Made by a program: the position numbers and the translations under genes
Assembly (NCBI RefSeq): GCF_038719015.1
Contig: NZ_CP152276.1
Location: 3,737,501-3,801,500 of the forward strand
DNA length: 64,000 nucleotides
Direction: 5' to 3'
Origin: Nguyenibacter vanlangensis
GTDB taxonomy: Bacteria > Pseudomonadota > Alphaproteobacteria > Acetobacterales > Acetobacteraceae
In this document: positions 53,610-62,389 of the stretch, piece after piece
Numbering within the stretch: the stretch's first letter is position 1
Layout: each line of letters starts with the position of its first letter
Notes under the pieces: generated by a model
What the model saw: only the letters and a program-made list of their open reading frames with translations
Databases searched by the model: none
Told to the model about the DNA's origin: nothing

Positions 53610-54572
53610 TCACCCGCCCTCATCACTGGCCTGGCCGGCGATCGGCGCGGGCGCACCGATCTTCTGCCACGTCGGATCCGGATCGAAGCGGGTCATGGCG
53701 CTGCCGAGGGCCGGTGTATCCGGCCCAAGATCCTTCGCATAGATTTCGCCATCCTGGTTGACGATGAATGTCATCACGCCGGAATTTCCCCAGCGTACCG
53801 GCCACGCGACCAGCCCGAAACCGCCCAGCATCAATCCATCGGCGATATAATCATAGGCACCGCCACGTGCATGGGGCCCCTGCGCCGTCAGCACGCGAAA
53901 GAAATAGCCATGATATGGCTGGGGCTTGCCGGTCCCGCCCGGGTGATAGCCGCCCGCGTACGCCTCGGCGACCAGCGGTCCCAGCGGGCTGGGCGGCTGT
54001 CCTTCCTCCGTGGGCCAGTAAAGCCCGTCCTGCTTGCCTGGACTGCTTAAAAGTCGTTGAGCGTAGACATGCACCTTGCGGCCATCATGCAGTCCTTGGG
54101 CATACTCGTACTGCGCGTCCACGTAGGCCAGCATGACCTGCTGCGTATACAGCTCGTTCGCGCCGATACGACGATCCAGAATTTCATCGAGCCCTGCCGG
54201 GACGTCGAAGGACCAGCCGTGCTGCGAATGGGTCAGGGGAATCGGGAAAGGCCACTGATCCGCGCCGATCGATAATATCGCTGTCCCGTCATGGATGGCG
54301 ATCGCGTGGCCGGCGTCGTAGGCCGCGACGAATCTGCTCTCGCCGGCCCGATCGGCCGCCGGGTCGCCCGAACTTATGGCACGCAGCCCCGCCTCGCCGA
54401 ACACCGTCCTGAGTTCGTCGCGATCGTCCGCGCGCGCGCCGAGGACCAACGCCATGATCGCGGCTTCCGGCGTGGCGAAATATTCGCCCGTCGCCGCCGG
54501 AGCCGCCGCGAAAAGCGGCAGCACAAGCGGAATGATGGCAAGCCGTCGCCGCAACGATGTGCCCATCATCAA
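53610..54572 (-). CDS. DUF2950 family exported protein
   Basis: A 320-residue protein with a signal peptide (about 1-28, LAIIPLVLPLFAAAPA). Typical DUF2950 features follow: YFATPEAAIMALVLGARADD, IGADQWPFPIPL, GLYWPTEEGQPPSPLGPL and GYFFRVLTAQGPHARGGAYDY, ending with a strand pattern including VMTFIVNQDGEIYAKDLG. Its role is unknown. Its start overlaps the stop of the DUF3300 gene, and the two families are regularly encoded together, so they probably act in the same envelope process. The start has three adjacent Met codons. Confidence 0.9.
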   Translation of the reverse strand: MMMGTSLRRRLAIIPLVLPLFAAAPAATGEYFATPEAAIMALVLGARADDRDELRTVFGEAGLRAISSGDPAADRAGESRFVAAYDAGHAIAIHDGTAILSIGADQWPFPIPLTHSQHGWSFDVPAGLDEILDRRIGANELYTQQVMLAYVDAQYEYAQGLHDGRKVHVYAQRLLSSPGKQDGLYWPTEEGQPPSPLGPLVAEAYAGGYHPGGTGKPQPYHGYFFRVLTAQGPHARGGAYDYIADGLMLGGFGLVAWPVRWGNSGVMTFIVNQDGEIYAKDLGPDTPALGSAMTRFDPDPTWQKIGAPAPIAGQASDEGG

Positions 54573-55930
54573 CGTCCTCCTCTCCGTCCGCCGCCACCGC
54601 GCATGCCCCCGCCACGCATGCCCCCACCGCCTCCACCGCGCATGCCCCCACCACGCGCGGCACCGGCACCGGACATGCTGGCGCGGCTTGCACGGCCCTG
54701 CGCTGCCTGCGCGCGCGCGCCCGCACCGTTGCCGATGCTCTGAAAGGCCGGAGCACCCGCGGATGCCCGACGGTTCTGTGATCCGGCTCCGGAAAATCTA
54801 CCTTCCCCGCCGGTGCGTGGACTATTCCGAAGCGCTTGCGCAGTGCCGCCGCCACCGGCGGGGGGGCGGATATTCGGTCGATTGCCGGCGCCCGCATTCG
54901 GGCGCTGGATCGCCCCCGCGTTCCCTCGCCTGGTCGGGGCCTGCCGATTCTGACCGATATTGGACGTCCCGGGCGCGGCGCGGCCGCGGAACGCTTCGCG
55001 TTGTGCCGAATTGGCGCCGGTGCCGGGCCGATATTGTTGGCGCACCTGCGGATTGGCATAGGCCACGCCGCGTCGGTGGTCGGGATTATGCTGCCAGTTG
55101 CCCGAGGTCACGGCGGCACCGTTCGCGCGAAAATTATTGTAGCGGTTCGCATTGATGCCGTTGAAGCGGCTTGCGTTGATATTGACGTTGCCGGCTCCCC
55201 AATTCGGTTGCCCCCAGCCCCAAAGCGAATTTGTAATGGCGATACCCGCACCGAATGCCAGTCCGGTCGCCAGGGCCGACGCCGCATATGCACCGGTCGG
55301 CGGCGGGTAATATGCCGGCGGATAGGATGGATCGGGCCAGGTGCCGTAAGCAACGTTCGGGTCGTAGGCCGGCACGTAGACTGTATCGGGCTGCGCAGGC
55401 GTGATGACATAGTTGGGCCCCTCGTGCGTGACCGTCTGCCGCGCGGTGCTCTTGAGCGTCCCGGCAGCCTCGGCACGCCCCCGCAGCGCCTGCACGGCGG
55501 CCAGGACGTCGGACTGTTGCGCCAGGAAAGCTTCACCCAGCTTCTGCGTCCAGTCGATATTCTCGCTCATTGTGTGCAGAATGTCCGGAAACGGCACCAG
55601 CGACTTCACGCTGGCGTCCCAGTCCTGTCCATCCAGCGCCCGGATCAGCGCGTCACCTTTCAAAGTCCCGTTGCCGGGTGCCCGTACCCATCGATCGGCC
55701 ATCACGATCTCAAGGGGATAGGTGGACGCCGCCAGAATCTGGGTCAGCAACGCGTCCGGATAGAGCGCGATCGGCGCGACCATCTGCCGCAGTTCTTCCT
55801 TTGAAACATGCGTCGTGGCGGCGTGCGGCGCTGCGGGCGTCTGCGCCGTGACCGATTGCGCGACGACAACGGGCGGGACCAGGGTATAGAGGGCCAGGGG
55901 CACCGCCAGTACGTATGTCCATCTCGCCAC
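54569..55930 (-). CDS. DUF3300 family exported protein
   Basis: A 453-residue protein starting at GTG 55930 with GGAGG seven bases upstream; this start yields a clean signal peptide (ARWTYVLAVPLALYTLV, ending VVVAQ). The conserved DUF3300 block follows: MVAPIALYPDALLTQILAAS, YPLEIVMADRW, WDASVKSLVPFPDIL and PDTVYVPAYDPNVAYG. The second half is low-complexity: an Asn/Arg region, then a Gly/Arg/Met tail (GGGMRGGG units). Function is unknown. It is coupled to DUF2950 by overlap. Confidence 0.9.
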   Translation of the reverse strand: MARWTYVLAVPLALYTLVPPVVVAQSVTAQTPAAPHAATTHVSKEELRQMVAPIALYPDALLTQILAASTYPLEIVMADRWVRAPGNGTLKGDALIRALDGQDWDASVKSLVPFPDILHTMSENIDWTQKLGEAFLAQQSDVLAAVQALRGRAEAAGTLKSTARQTVTHEGPNYVITPAQPDTVYVPAYDPNVAYGTWPDPSYPPAYYPPPTGAYAASALATGLAFGAGIAITNSLWGWGQPNWGAGNVNINASRFNGINANRYNNFRANGAAVTSGNWQHNPDHRRGVAYANPQVRQQYRPGTGANSAQREAFRGRAAPGTSNIGQNRQAPTRRGNAGAIQRPNAGAGNRPNIRPPAGGGGTAQALRNSPRTGGEGRFSGAGSQNRRASAGAPAFQSIGNGAGARAQAAQGRASRASMSGAGAARGGGMRGGGGGGMRGGGMRGGGGRRGGR

Positions 55931-56096
55931 GATACAGCCTCCATTGCAGGGCGCGTTCGCATCCGGCTTCATTTGGACGACATGCCTTCGACATATGTGC
56001 CGGGGTCGCCGTCGGACCCTGTCGTTGCAAACGATGGTTCCGAATTGACGGCGGTATCGCAAAAAAGATGATCCCCACGGCAATTTGCCGCAAGAA

Positions 56097-56588
56097 TCAC
56101 TTCATGGAAATGACCAGGGCGTCTCCGCCCAGACTCAGCATCAGCCCCTTCCGCTTCGCGTGGAGATGCAACACGACGCCGGAGCCGTTTTGCAGCCACA
56201 TCTGCCCGGCACTCGCGGTGCCGACGGCGAAGCCGTAACGTGCCCGTCCGTAGCTGCCGGGAAATTGCTTGATGTCATGAAGGTCGAAAACCTCCCCGGT
56301 CGCATCGACCGACGAAATGCCGAACCCACCGATACCCAGGCCGCCAAAGCGGATCGGATAGGTCTTTCCGCGGAAGGTGAGGGTGCCGTTTCCGCCGCCG
56401 CCGCTTCCGATGAACGCCACCTGAAACTCATGCAGTTCGACATAGCCGTCCGGGACGCGCCCCGACGAACCGCCCTGCTGGTCGCTCGATCCTTCCGAGC
56501 ATCCGCCAGGAAAAATCGCCAGGGCGGACGCGGCAAGCAGCATCCCCGGAAACACCATTCTATGCCATCGAGAGACAATCCCTGACAT
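56097..56588 (-). CDS. Putative outer-membrane lipoprotein, uncharacterised
   Basis: A 163-residue protein with a lipoprotein signal (MLLAASALAIFPGGC, Cys at about 27). The mature part is glycine-rich and beta-like: VAFIGSGGGGNGTLTFRG, FGGLGIGGFGISSVDATGEV and a closing LSLGGDALVISMK. I do not recognise the family firmly. The ATG at 56588 is preferred because it begins the signal peptide; the frame is open to 56909 with an unlikely N-terminus. It lies downstream of nothing on its strand and upstream of the DUF3300/DUF2950 pair, separated by about 170 bases. Confidence 0.75.
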   Translation of the reverse strand: MSGIVSRWHRMVFPGMLLAASALAIFPGGCSEGSSDQQGGSSGRVPDGYVELHEFQVAFIGSGGGGNGTLTFRGKTYPIRFGGLGIGGFGISSVDATGEVFDLHDIKQFPGSYGRARYGFAVGTASAGQMWLQNGSGVVLHLHAKRKGLMLSLGGDALVISMK

Positions 56589-56928
56589 GACGGGTACCTT
56601 TGCAACCAGGACCGGTATGTTGCTTGAAGGAAAACCTTCCGGATGGCCAAAGCGGCCCGTGCTCGATTCGCTCATCCGGGGCAGCGGCTCAACGGGCTGC
56701 GGACCGTAAAGGTTGAAGCGGTAACAGAGGTATGAACGGACACGCGGCCGTTTCCGGGTACGACGACGATAACCGGCCATAAGGCGGAAACTCCCGCTGA
56801 TCTGGCCCGCTATGATCTGGCCTGCTACAGGACGCGGCCCGTTCGGTGACGGACTTGCGGCGCGCCCAGCCTGTGTCGCGGCATGAGAGGCATCGGATGA
56901 TTGGTGCATCGGATGATTGTGGCATCAG
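56589..56928. other. Divergent intergenic region
   Basis: A 340-base gap between the lipoprotein and membrane-protein genes. It holds a short hairpin GAAGG-AAAA-CCTTC at 56626-56639 and, at its right end, most of a 16-base triple repeat. No credible gene was seen. Confidence 0.6.
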
Positions 56929-56937
56929 ATGATTCTG
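56890..56937 (+). repeat. Three 16-bp tandem repeats spanning a start codon
   Basis: GCATCGGATGATTGGT, GCATCGGATGATTGTG and GCATCAGATGATTCTG run in tandem. Each copy contains an ATG, at 56897, 56913 and 56929. Because the unit is 16 bases, the three ATGs lie in three different frames, and only the last opens the downstream gene. Confidence 0.85.
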
Positions 56938-57738
56938 GCGGCCTTCCGACATCTGTCGATATTGAGCATCGGCGGGGTGGCGGGCATCCTGTTCCCGTCT
57001 CTCATGTTCGCGGCGGAATTCGGCTATCGCTTCGGACGGCGCATCGCTTCACGGAAATCGGAAAAGAGTACGGATCTCGCGGCAAGCGCCACGTTGACGA
57101 CGGGAATGATCGGCCTGCTCGCGTTTACCTTGAGCCTGTCCATAAACTTCGCGCAGGACCGCTTCGAGGCACGCCGTGATCTCGTGCTGGCCGAAGCAAA
57201 CGCCATCAGCACGGCATGGCTGCGCGCGAACTTGATCGATGGCGCCGAGTCGGCTGTGCTCGCGGCGGAAATCGAAGAGTATGCCCGCGTCGCGCTCGCC
57301 TATACCACGGCGGAGTCGAATGCGGACATCCCCGGACTGGTCGAGCGGATGGGCGCCTTGCAGGCCGGCATATGGCGCTCCATGGGCATGATCGCCCGCC
57401 ATGCCTCCAATCCGGTGACGATCGCGCTGGCCAGCGCGTTGAATGACATGTTCGACCTTTTCACATCGCAGCGATTTGCGTACCAAAGCCACGTGCCGAC
57501 GAATATCGTGCTGATGCTTTATCTCGAGGCACTCGCGACGATCGGTGCCCTGGGCTATCAACTGGGCCTCGGCGGCGATCGGCACATCGTCCTGACCACG
57601 TTGCTGCTGATGATGTGGTCAGGCGGCATGATCCTGATCATGGATCTGAATCAGCCGCGCATAGGAAGCATTCGCGCCGATGCCTCGCCGCTGATATGGA
57701 CGATCCGGGGATTCGGCGGCCCGGCCCAGATGCACTGA
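56929..57738 (+). CDS. Bestrophin-like (DUF4239-type) membrane protein
   Basis: A 269-residue membrane protein. Hydrophobic helices lie at about 9-32, 52-72 (GMIGLLAFTLSLSINFA), 190-212 and 217-238, with a soluble helical region (75-185) between. The pattern, including the FTLSLSINFAQDRFEARRDLVLAEANAI-like helix after TM2 (motif RFEARRDLVLAEANA), fits DUF4239/bestrophin-like proteins, possibly ion channels. ATG 56929 is chosen; an in-frame TTG lies four codons earlier. It is convergent with the patatin gene. Confidence 0.78.
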   Translation: MILAAFRHLSILSIGGVAGILFPSLMFAAEFGYRFGRRIASRKSEKSTDLAASATLTTGMIGLLAFTLSLSINFAQDRFEARRDLVLAEANAISTAWLRANLIDGAESAVLAAEIEEYARVALAYTTAESNADIPGLVERMGALQAGIWRSMGMIARHASNPVTIALASALNDMFDLFTSQRFAYQSHVPTNIVLMLYLEALATIGALGYQLGLGGDRHIVLTTLLLMMWSGGMILIMDLNQPRIGSIRADASPLIWTIRGFGGPAQMH

Positions 57739-57862
57739 CCGGATGCGCTGACGGGATAAGACCGCTCCTCATTCTCGATGCCTGCCGAAAATCGCCGAAA
57801 GCAGGTACCCCCAACCCGAAAGCCCGATAAGCTGTCGAGAATCTTCACGACCGGGATCTGCC

Positions 57863-59098
57863 CTAGATCGGCGGCGCCTTCGCCCAGGGATAGCCGGCGC
57901 GCGCGCGCCGGTAGCCGTAACTGAACAATGCCCGCATATAGCCCTGGTCGAACGGCCTTGGCAGCTTCATGTCGAAGTCGGGGCCGATATAGGCCAGATT
58001 GAAATCGATATTGTCGCGCCGGGTCGTGTTGTACAGCCGCATGACGTCATTGATCCCGCTGGCCGTGATCATCGTGGATATCGCCCGTCCGGCGATGCCC
58101 AGCGTGCTCCGTTCCGTCGCCGCCCATTCGGGGTCCAGACGACCGTTGCGGATGACATAGGCGGTCGCCGCGACCACGGGCTGACCGGCGGCCATGCGCT
58201 GGCGCCGCAGCCGTGTCAGCGCGGCTGGGTACAAGAATGCCTGTGCGAAGGCGCCGCCGTCCACATGCATCTCCTGATAAGGCCGGCCGTCCAGGACGAC
58301 GTCGAACATGGTCGGCGGAAACGCGCCGGGCACCGCGGCGGACGCCAGCAGGATGCGACGGATCGTGTTCAATGCCCGGGGGTGTCCGCTTGCGGCAATG
58401 GCGCCGATATTCCAGATCACCGGCTGCTGGGCGTCGAGGTCGGTGGTCCCGACGAAGAGCAGCCGCCCATCGGCGTAGCCGCGTGCCAGCGCCGCCAGCA
58501 TGTCCGCGTTCAGGTATCGCGAGATGGTCCGGAACAGCGGGGCATTGTCGCTCATCGCGTCGTTGAACAGCGCGGCGGTGAAGAAGCGCCGCAAAAGCAC
58601 GTGGGATGGCGTCAGTTCGGTATAGACGGCGCGCAATTGCGGATCATAGCCGGATCCCAGATAGGCGAACGGCGCGGTCAGCGCCCCGGTGCTGACGCCC
58701 GTCACAAGCTGGAATACCGGTCGCGTGCCCTGGTCGGACCAGCCGCACAGCACGCCCGCGCCGAAGGCGCCGTTTTCTCCGCCGCCCGATACCGCCAGCA
58801 ATTGCAGCGCGGGCAGCAACGTACCCGGCACCAGGCCGCCCGTCCGCCGCATGCGCTCCAGGGCCGCCAAGACCTCGGCTTCCATGGGCTCCGTCCCGTA
58901 GAACGGGAAGAAACGCTCGTTCGGTACGCCCAGCACGCTGGCCTGGCGCGTCCGGGCCAGCGGTACGGCCGGCCCCCGCATCGGCAGGCTGCATCCGGTC
59001 AACAGGGCGGCCACGCCGCCGCCGGCGGCAAGGCCCAAAACTCTCCGACGTGCTGTCGACCCCGGCGCGTGAAGATCCGGACCGTATCCCATGGCCAT
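57863..59098 (-). CDS. Patatin-like phospholipase, lipoprotein
   Basis: A 411-residue protein with a lipoprotein-type signal (ALLTGC, Cys at about 36). The patatin catalytic parts are complete: oxyanion loop SGGGENGAFGAGVL, nucleophile Ser in GVSTG, and the Asp in HVDGGAF of the DG(G/A) motif. It probably hydrolyses membrane lipids from the outer-membrane inner leaflet or periplasm. The second Met (59092) is an alternative start. No operon partner is obvious. Confidence 0.9.
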   Translation of the reverse strand: MAMGYGPDLHAPGSTARRRVLGLAAGGGVAALLTGCSLPMRGPAVPLARTRQASVLGVPNERFFPFYGTEPMEAEVLAALERMRRTGGLVPGTLLPALQLLAVSGGGENGAFGAGVLCGWSDQGTRPVFQLVTGVSTGALTAPFAYLGSGYDPQLRAVYTELTPSHVLLRRFFTAALFNDAMSDNAPLFRTISRYLNADMLAALARGYADGRLLFVGTTDLDAQQPVIWNIGAIAASGHPRALNTIRRILLASAAVPGAFPPTMFDVVLDGRPYQEMHVDGGAFAQAFLYPAALTRLRRQRMAAGQPVVAATAYVIRNGRLDPEWAATERSTLGIAGRAISTMITASGINDVMRLYNTTRRDNIDFNLAYIGPDFDMKLPRPFDQGYMRALFSYGYRRARAGYPWAKAPPI

Positions 59099-59254
59099 TC
59101 TCGTTCGCGCTCACACCCTTCGGCATGTCCGCGGGCGGCGGCACACAAACCGGTTCGGTCTCTGCAAGACGTATGGATGTGGAAAAGTTTCCGATAATTA
59201 TATCGTGTGGGCGTCACGACGGCTCGACGCTGCTCCGGCGTTGCAACCCATCGC

Positions 59255-59551
59255 CTACGCGTCTCGGCCCATGTCGCCGCTTCGCATGGTGATCGGCCGG
59301 TCCACCATCAGGATCGACGCCAGCCCGGCCATGACCAGCGCCGCGGCGCACATATACCACGCAACGTCGAACCGTCCCGTATACGACACAATGTACCCGG
59401 TCACGATCGGGGCGAGAAGACCGAGCGAATTGCTGAAAAGAGAAACCGAAATTACCAGAAAAATCGGCGTCATGGTGTGAAAACGCGGCAACAGGCCGAT
59501 CATCACTGCCCCGCCGAGGCAGCCGGCCACGGCGCAGAGATAGAATAAGGC
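59255..59551 (-). pseudogene. C-terminal remnant of an MFS transporter
   Basis: The frame encodes about 98 residues that look like the last helices of a major facilitator: ALFYLCAVAGCLGGAVMIG, then ISVSLFSNSLGLLAPIVTGY and a final helix ending ILMVDRPI. Upstream sequence in this frame (up to 59716) overlaps the glucosidase gene and has no MFS character, and no good start codon or ribosome site is seen. About three quarters of the transporter is missing. Confidence 0.6.
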
Positions 59552-59631
59552 GGTGCTGGTTCCCGATCCGGCCACGTCGATGCGCAGAGCAAATCCGATT
59601 CTCAAGCACTGTTCTTTCCGAAACAAAACTC

Positions 59632-62376
59632 TTAATGACTGCCCCGCTGCGCGCCATCGGACAACGCGCCGTGATCGCGGACCGAAATCGTCGTCCCGGC
59701 AACCGCCAGGCCGCACGGGCTCGCCGGATCGCGCGGAAACAGCAGCAGCGCGATCAGCCCGCTCCAGCCGGTCTGATGCGATGCGCCCAACCCGGCTCCC
59801 GTCTCGCCATGGTAATATTCATGGAACAGCAGATGGTCGCGAAAATGCGGGTCGCTCCGCAACAGGGCGCTGCCGCCCAGGGCAGGACGGCCGCCGTCTT
59901 CCGCCGGCGCATACAAGGCGGCCAGCCGGTCCCGCAGATCGTCGGCGACTGCCGCCAGGCTCGCCTGGCGGCCCGACCCGACCGGAAACTCCACCTTGAA
60001 ATCATCGCCGTAATAGCGGTGGAATTCATACAGCGAGTCGATCAGCAGGTAATTGACCGGCATCCAGACCGGCCCGCGCCAGTTGGAATTGCCGCCGAAC
60101 ACGCCCGAACGCGATTCACCCGGCTCGTATTCGACGCGATAGGTCTGGTCGCGATGCGTAAAGACGAACGGATGCGCCTGATGATATTTCGACAGCGACC
60201 GCACGCCGTAATCGGACAGGAACTCCGCCTCGTCCAGCGCCCGGCGCAGCAGCGCCTTCAGCCGATGCCCGCGCAGCAGCGACAGCAGGTATTCGGCGCC
60301 CTTGCCCGGCTCCTGCCAGCGCGAGATCAGCGCGGCCAGGTCCGGATGGTGCCTCACGAACCAGCGGGCCCGCTTTGTGAAATCCGGTAGCTGGATATCC
60401 GAGCCGGGCCGCAGGATCTCCACCGCGAACAGCGGGATCAACCCCACCATCGACCGCAGCCGCAGCGGCACCCGCGCGTCCGAAAGATCCAGCACGTCGT
60501 AATAGAATTCGTCCTCCGGGTCCCACAACCCGCACCCATCGCCGCAGACCCGCTCCATGGCATAGGCGATATAGAGGAAATGCTCGAAGAATTTCGTCGC
60601 GATGTCCTCATAGACCGCGTCGCCATGCGCCAGTTCCAGCGCGATGCGCAGCAGGTTCAGCGTATACATCGCCATCCAGGACGTACCGTCGGCCTGGCTC
60701 AGCATGCCGCCGGTCGGCAGCGGCCGCGACCGGTCGAACACGCCGATATTGTCCAGGCCCAGGAAACCGCCCTGGAAGATATTGCGCCCGCCGGCGTCCT
60801 TGCGGTTCACCCACCAGGTGAAATTCAGCATCAGCTTGTGGAAGATCCGCTCCAGGAAAGCAACATCCCCCTTTCCGGTCATCGCCTTGTCGATCTGATA
60901 GACGCGCCAGGCCGCCCGCGCATGCACCGGCGGATTGACGTCGCCGAACGCCCATTCATAGGCCGGCAACTGGCCGTTGGGATGCATGTACCATTCACGC
61001 GTCAGCAGAATCAGTTGCGCCTTGGCGAAATCCGGGTCGATCAGCGCGAAGGTGATGCAGTGAAACGCCAGGTCCCAGGACGCATACCACGGAAATTCCC
61101 ATTTATCCGGCATCGAGATGACATCGTAATTGTCGACATGCCGCCACTCGGCATTGCGTCCGTTCACCCGGTCGCGGGGCGGTTCCGGCTGAGTCGGATC
61201 GCCCGTCTGCCACGCCGAAACATTGAAATAATAGAACTGCTTCGACCACAGCATGCCGGCGAAGGCGGCGCGCTGCACGGCCCGATGCCCCGAATCGGCA
61301 ACATCCTGCTGCAGGACGGCATAGAATTCATCCGCCTCGGCGCGCCGGTCGTCGAACACACGATCGAAATCGGCGAAGGGCGCTCCCTCGGTCCCCGCCG
61401 GCCGCAGGCGCAGCCGCACGCGCGCGCTGCCGCCCGGCGGCAGCACCAGCCGATGCAGCATGGCGCATTTGCTGCCCACCCCTTCCGGATTGACGGCCGC
61501 CCGCTCGCCATGGACGACATAATCGTTGATTCCGTCCTTGAAGTAACCAGACGCCTCCATGCCGAAGATCCGGCGGAAATTCGTCTCGTTCTCGCAGAAC
61601 AGGATCTCCGGTGCCCCGTCGGCATACAGGCGCAGTGCGGGAAAGAGCGGATGCGCCGTCTCCACGACATCCTCCGCCACCTTCCGGATCCGCGCACGCG
61701 CGATCTCGGTCGTCCAGCTCCACATGTTGCGCGCCCAGAATTGCGGCAGCAGATGCAGCACGGCTTCCTCAGGCCCCCGATTGACCACGGTGACGCACAT
61801 CAGCGTGTCGTCCACATCCGCCTTGCCGTATTCGACGGTCACGTCGAAATAGCGCCCCTCGTCGAAAACGCCCGTGTCGACGATCTCGAATTCAGGATCA
61901 CCTTGTCCGCGCCTGCGATTTTCCTCGACCAGTTGCGCATAGGGAAACGCGGCCTGAGGATATTTGTACAGCATCCGCATATAGGAATGGGTCGGCGTGC
62001 CATCCTGGTAATACCACAGCTCCTTGACATCCTCGCCATGGTTGCCCTCGGCATTGGTCAGGCCGAACATCCGTTCCTTCAGGATCGGATCACGCCCGTT
62101 CCACAGCGCCAGCCCCAGGCACCAGCGCAAATGGTCGTCCCCCCAGCCGGCAATGCCGTCCTCCCCCCAGCGATAGGCCCTGCTGCGCGCGTGATCATGC
62201 GGGAAATAATCCCAGGCCGTGCCGCCGGCGCTGTAATCCTCGCGCACCGTTCCCCATTGACGCTCGCTCAGATAGGGCCCCCAGCGCCGCCACGGCGCGC
62301 CCTCGGCAATGCGCGCCAGGCGGCGCCCCTCCGTGGTCTCGAACAGAGTGCGGCGTGGGGGGATCGCATCCATCAT
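59632..62376 (-). CDS. GH63-like (MGH1-type) glucosidase
   Basis: A 914-residue cytoplasmic protein without a signal peptide. It has an N-terminal beta-sandwich region (GPYLSERQWGTVREDYS, TAWDYFPHDHARSRAYRW) and a C-terminal (alpha/alpha)6 barrel with WKFPWYASWDLAFH-type sequence (here EFPWYASWDLAFH), FLGLDNIGVFDRS, and SNWRGPVWMPVNYLL, as in GH63 mannosyl-oligosaccharide glucosidase relatives and bacterial MGH1-like enzymes. Acids in DLAFH and the GPVW region are probably catalytic. It follows the debranching enzyme by 13 bases on the same strand, suggesting joint alpha-glucan or osmolyte-glucoside metabolism. Confidence 0.88.
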   Translation of the reverse strand: MMDAIPPRRTLFETTEGRRLARIAEGAPWRRWGPYLSERQWGTVREDYSAGGTAWDYFPHDHARSRAYRWGEDGIAGWGDDHLRWCLGLALWNGRDPILKERMFGLTNAEGNHGEDVKELWYYQDGTPTHSYMRMLYKYPQAAFPYAQLVEENRRRGQGDPEFEIVDTGVFDEGRYFDVTVEYGKADVDDTLMCVTVVNRGPEEAVLHLLPQFWARNMWSWTTEIARARIRKVAEDVVETAHPLFPALRLYADGAPEILFCENETNFRRIFGMEASGYFKDGINDYVVHGERAAVNPEGVGSKCAMLHRLVLPPGGSARVRLRLRPAGTEGAPFADFDRVFDDRRAEADEFYAVLQQDVADSGHRAVQRAAFAGMLWSKQFYYFNVSAWQTGDPTQPEPPRDRVNGRNAEWRHVDNYDVISMPDKWEFPWYASWDLAFHCITFALIDPDFAKAQLILLTREWYMHPNGQLPAYEWAFGDVNPPVHARAAWRVYQIDKAMTGKGDVAFLERIFHKLMLNFTWWVNRKDAGGRNIFQGGFLGLDNIGVFDRSRPLPTGGMLSQADGTSWMAMYTLNLLRIALELAHGDAVYEDIATKFFEHFLYIAYAMERVCGDGCGLWDPEDEFYYDVLDLSDARVPLRLRSMVGLIPLFAVEILRPGSDIQLPDFTKRARWFVRHHPDLAALISRWQEPGKGAEYLLSLLRGHRLKALLRRALDEAEFLSDYGVRSLSKYHQAHPFVFTHRDQTYRVEYEPGESRSGVFGGNSNWRGPVWMPVNYLLIDSLYEFHRYYGDDFKVEFPVGSGRQASLAAVADDLRDRLAALYAPAEDGGRPALGGSALLRSDPHFRDHLLFHEYYHGETGAGLGASHQTGWSGLIALLLFPRDPASPCGLAVAGTTISVRDHGALSDGAQRGSH

Positions 62377-62389
62377 CGTCGGTCGAGCC

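Noticed and set aside
54569..54720. Collagen-like or RNA-binding RGG protein
   Set aside because: The Gly/Arg/Met stretch is only the tail of the DUF3300 protein and has no separate start or domain.
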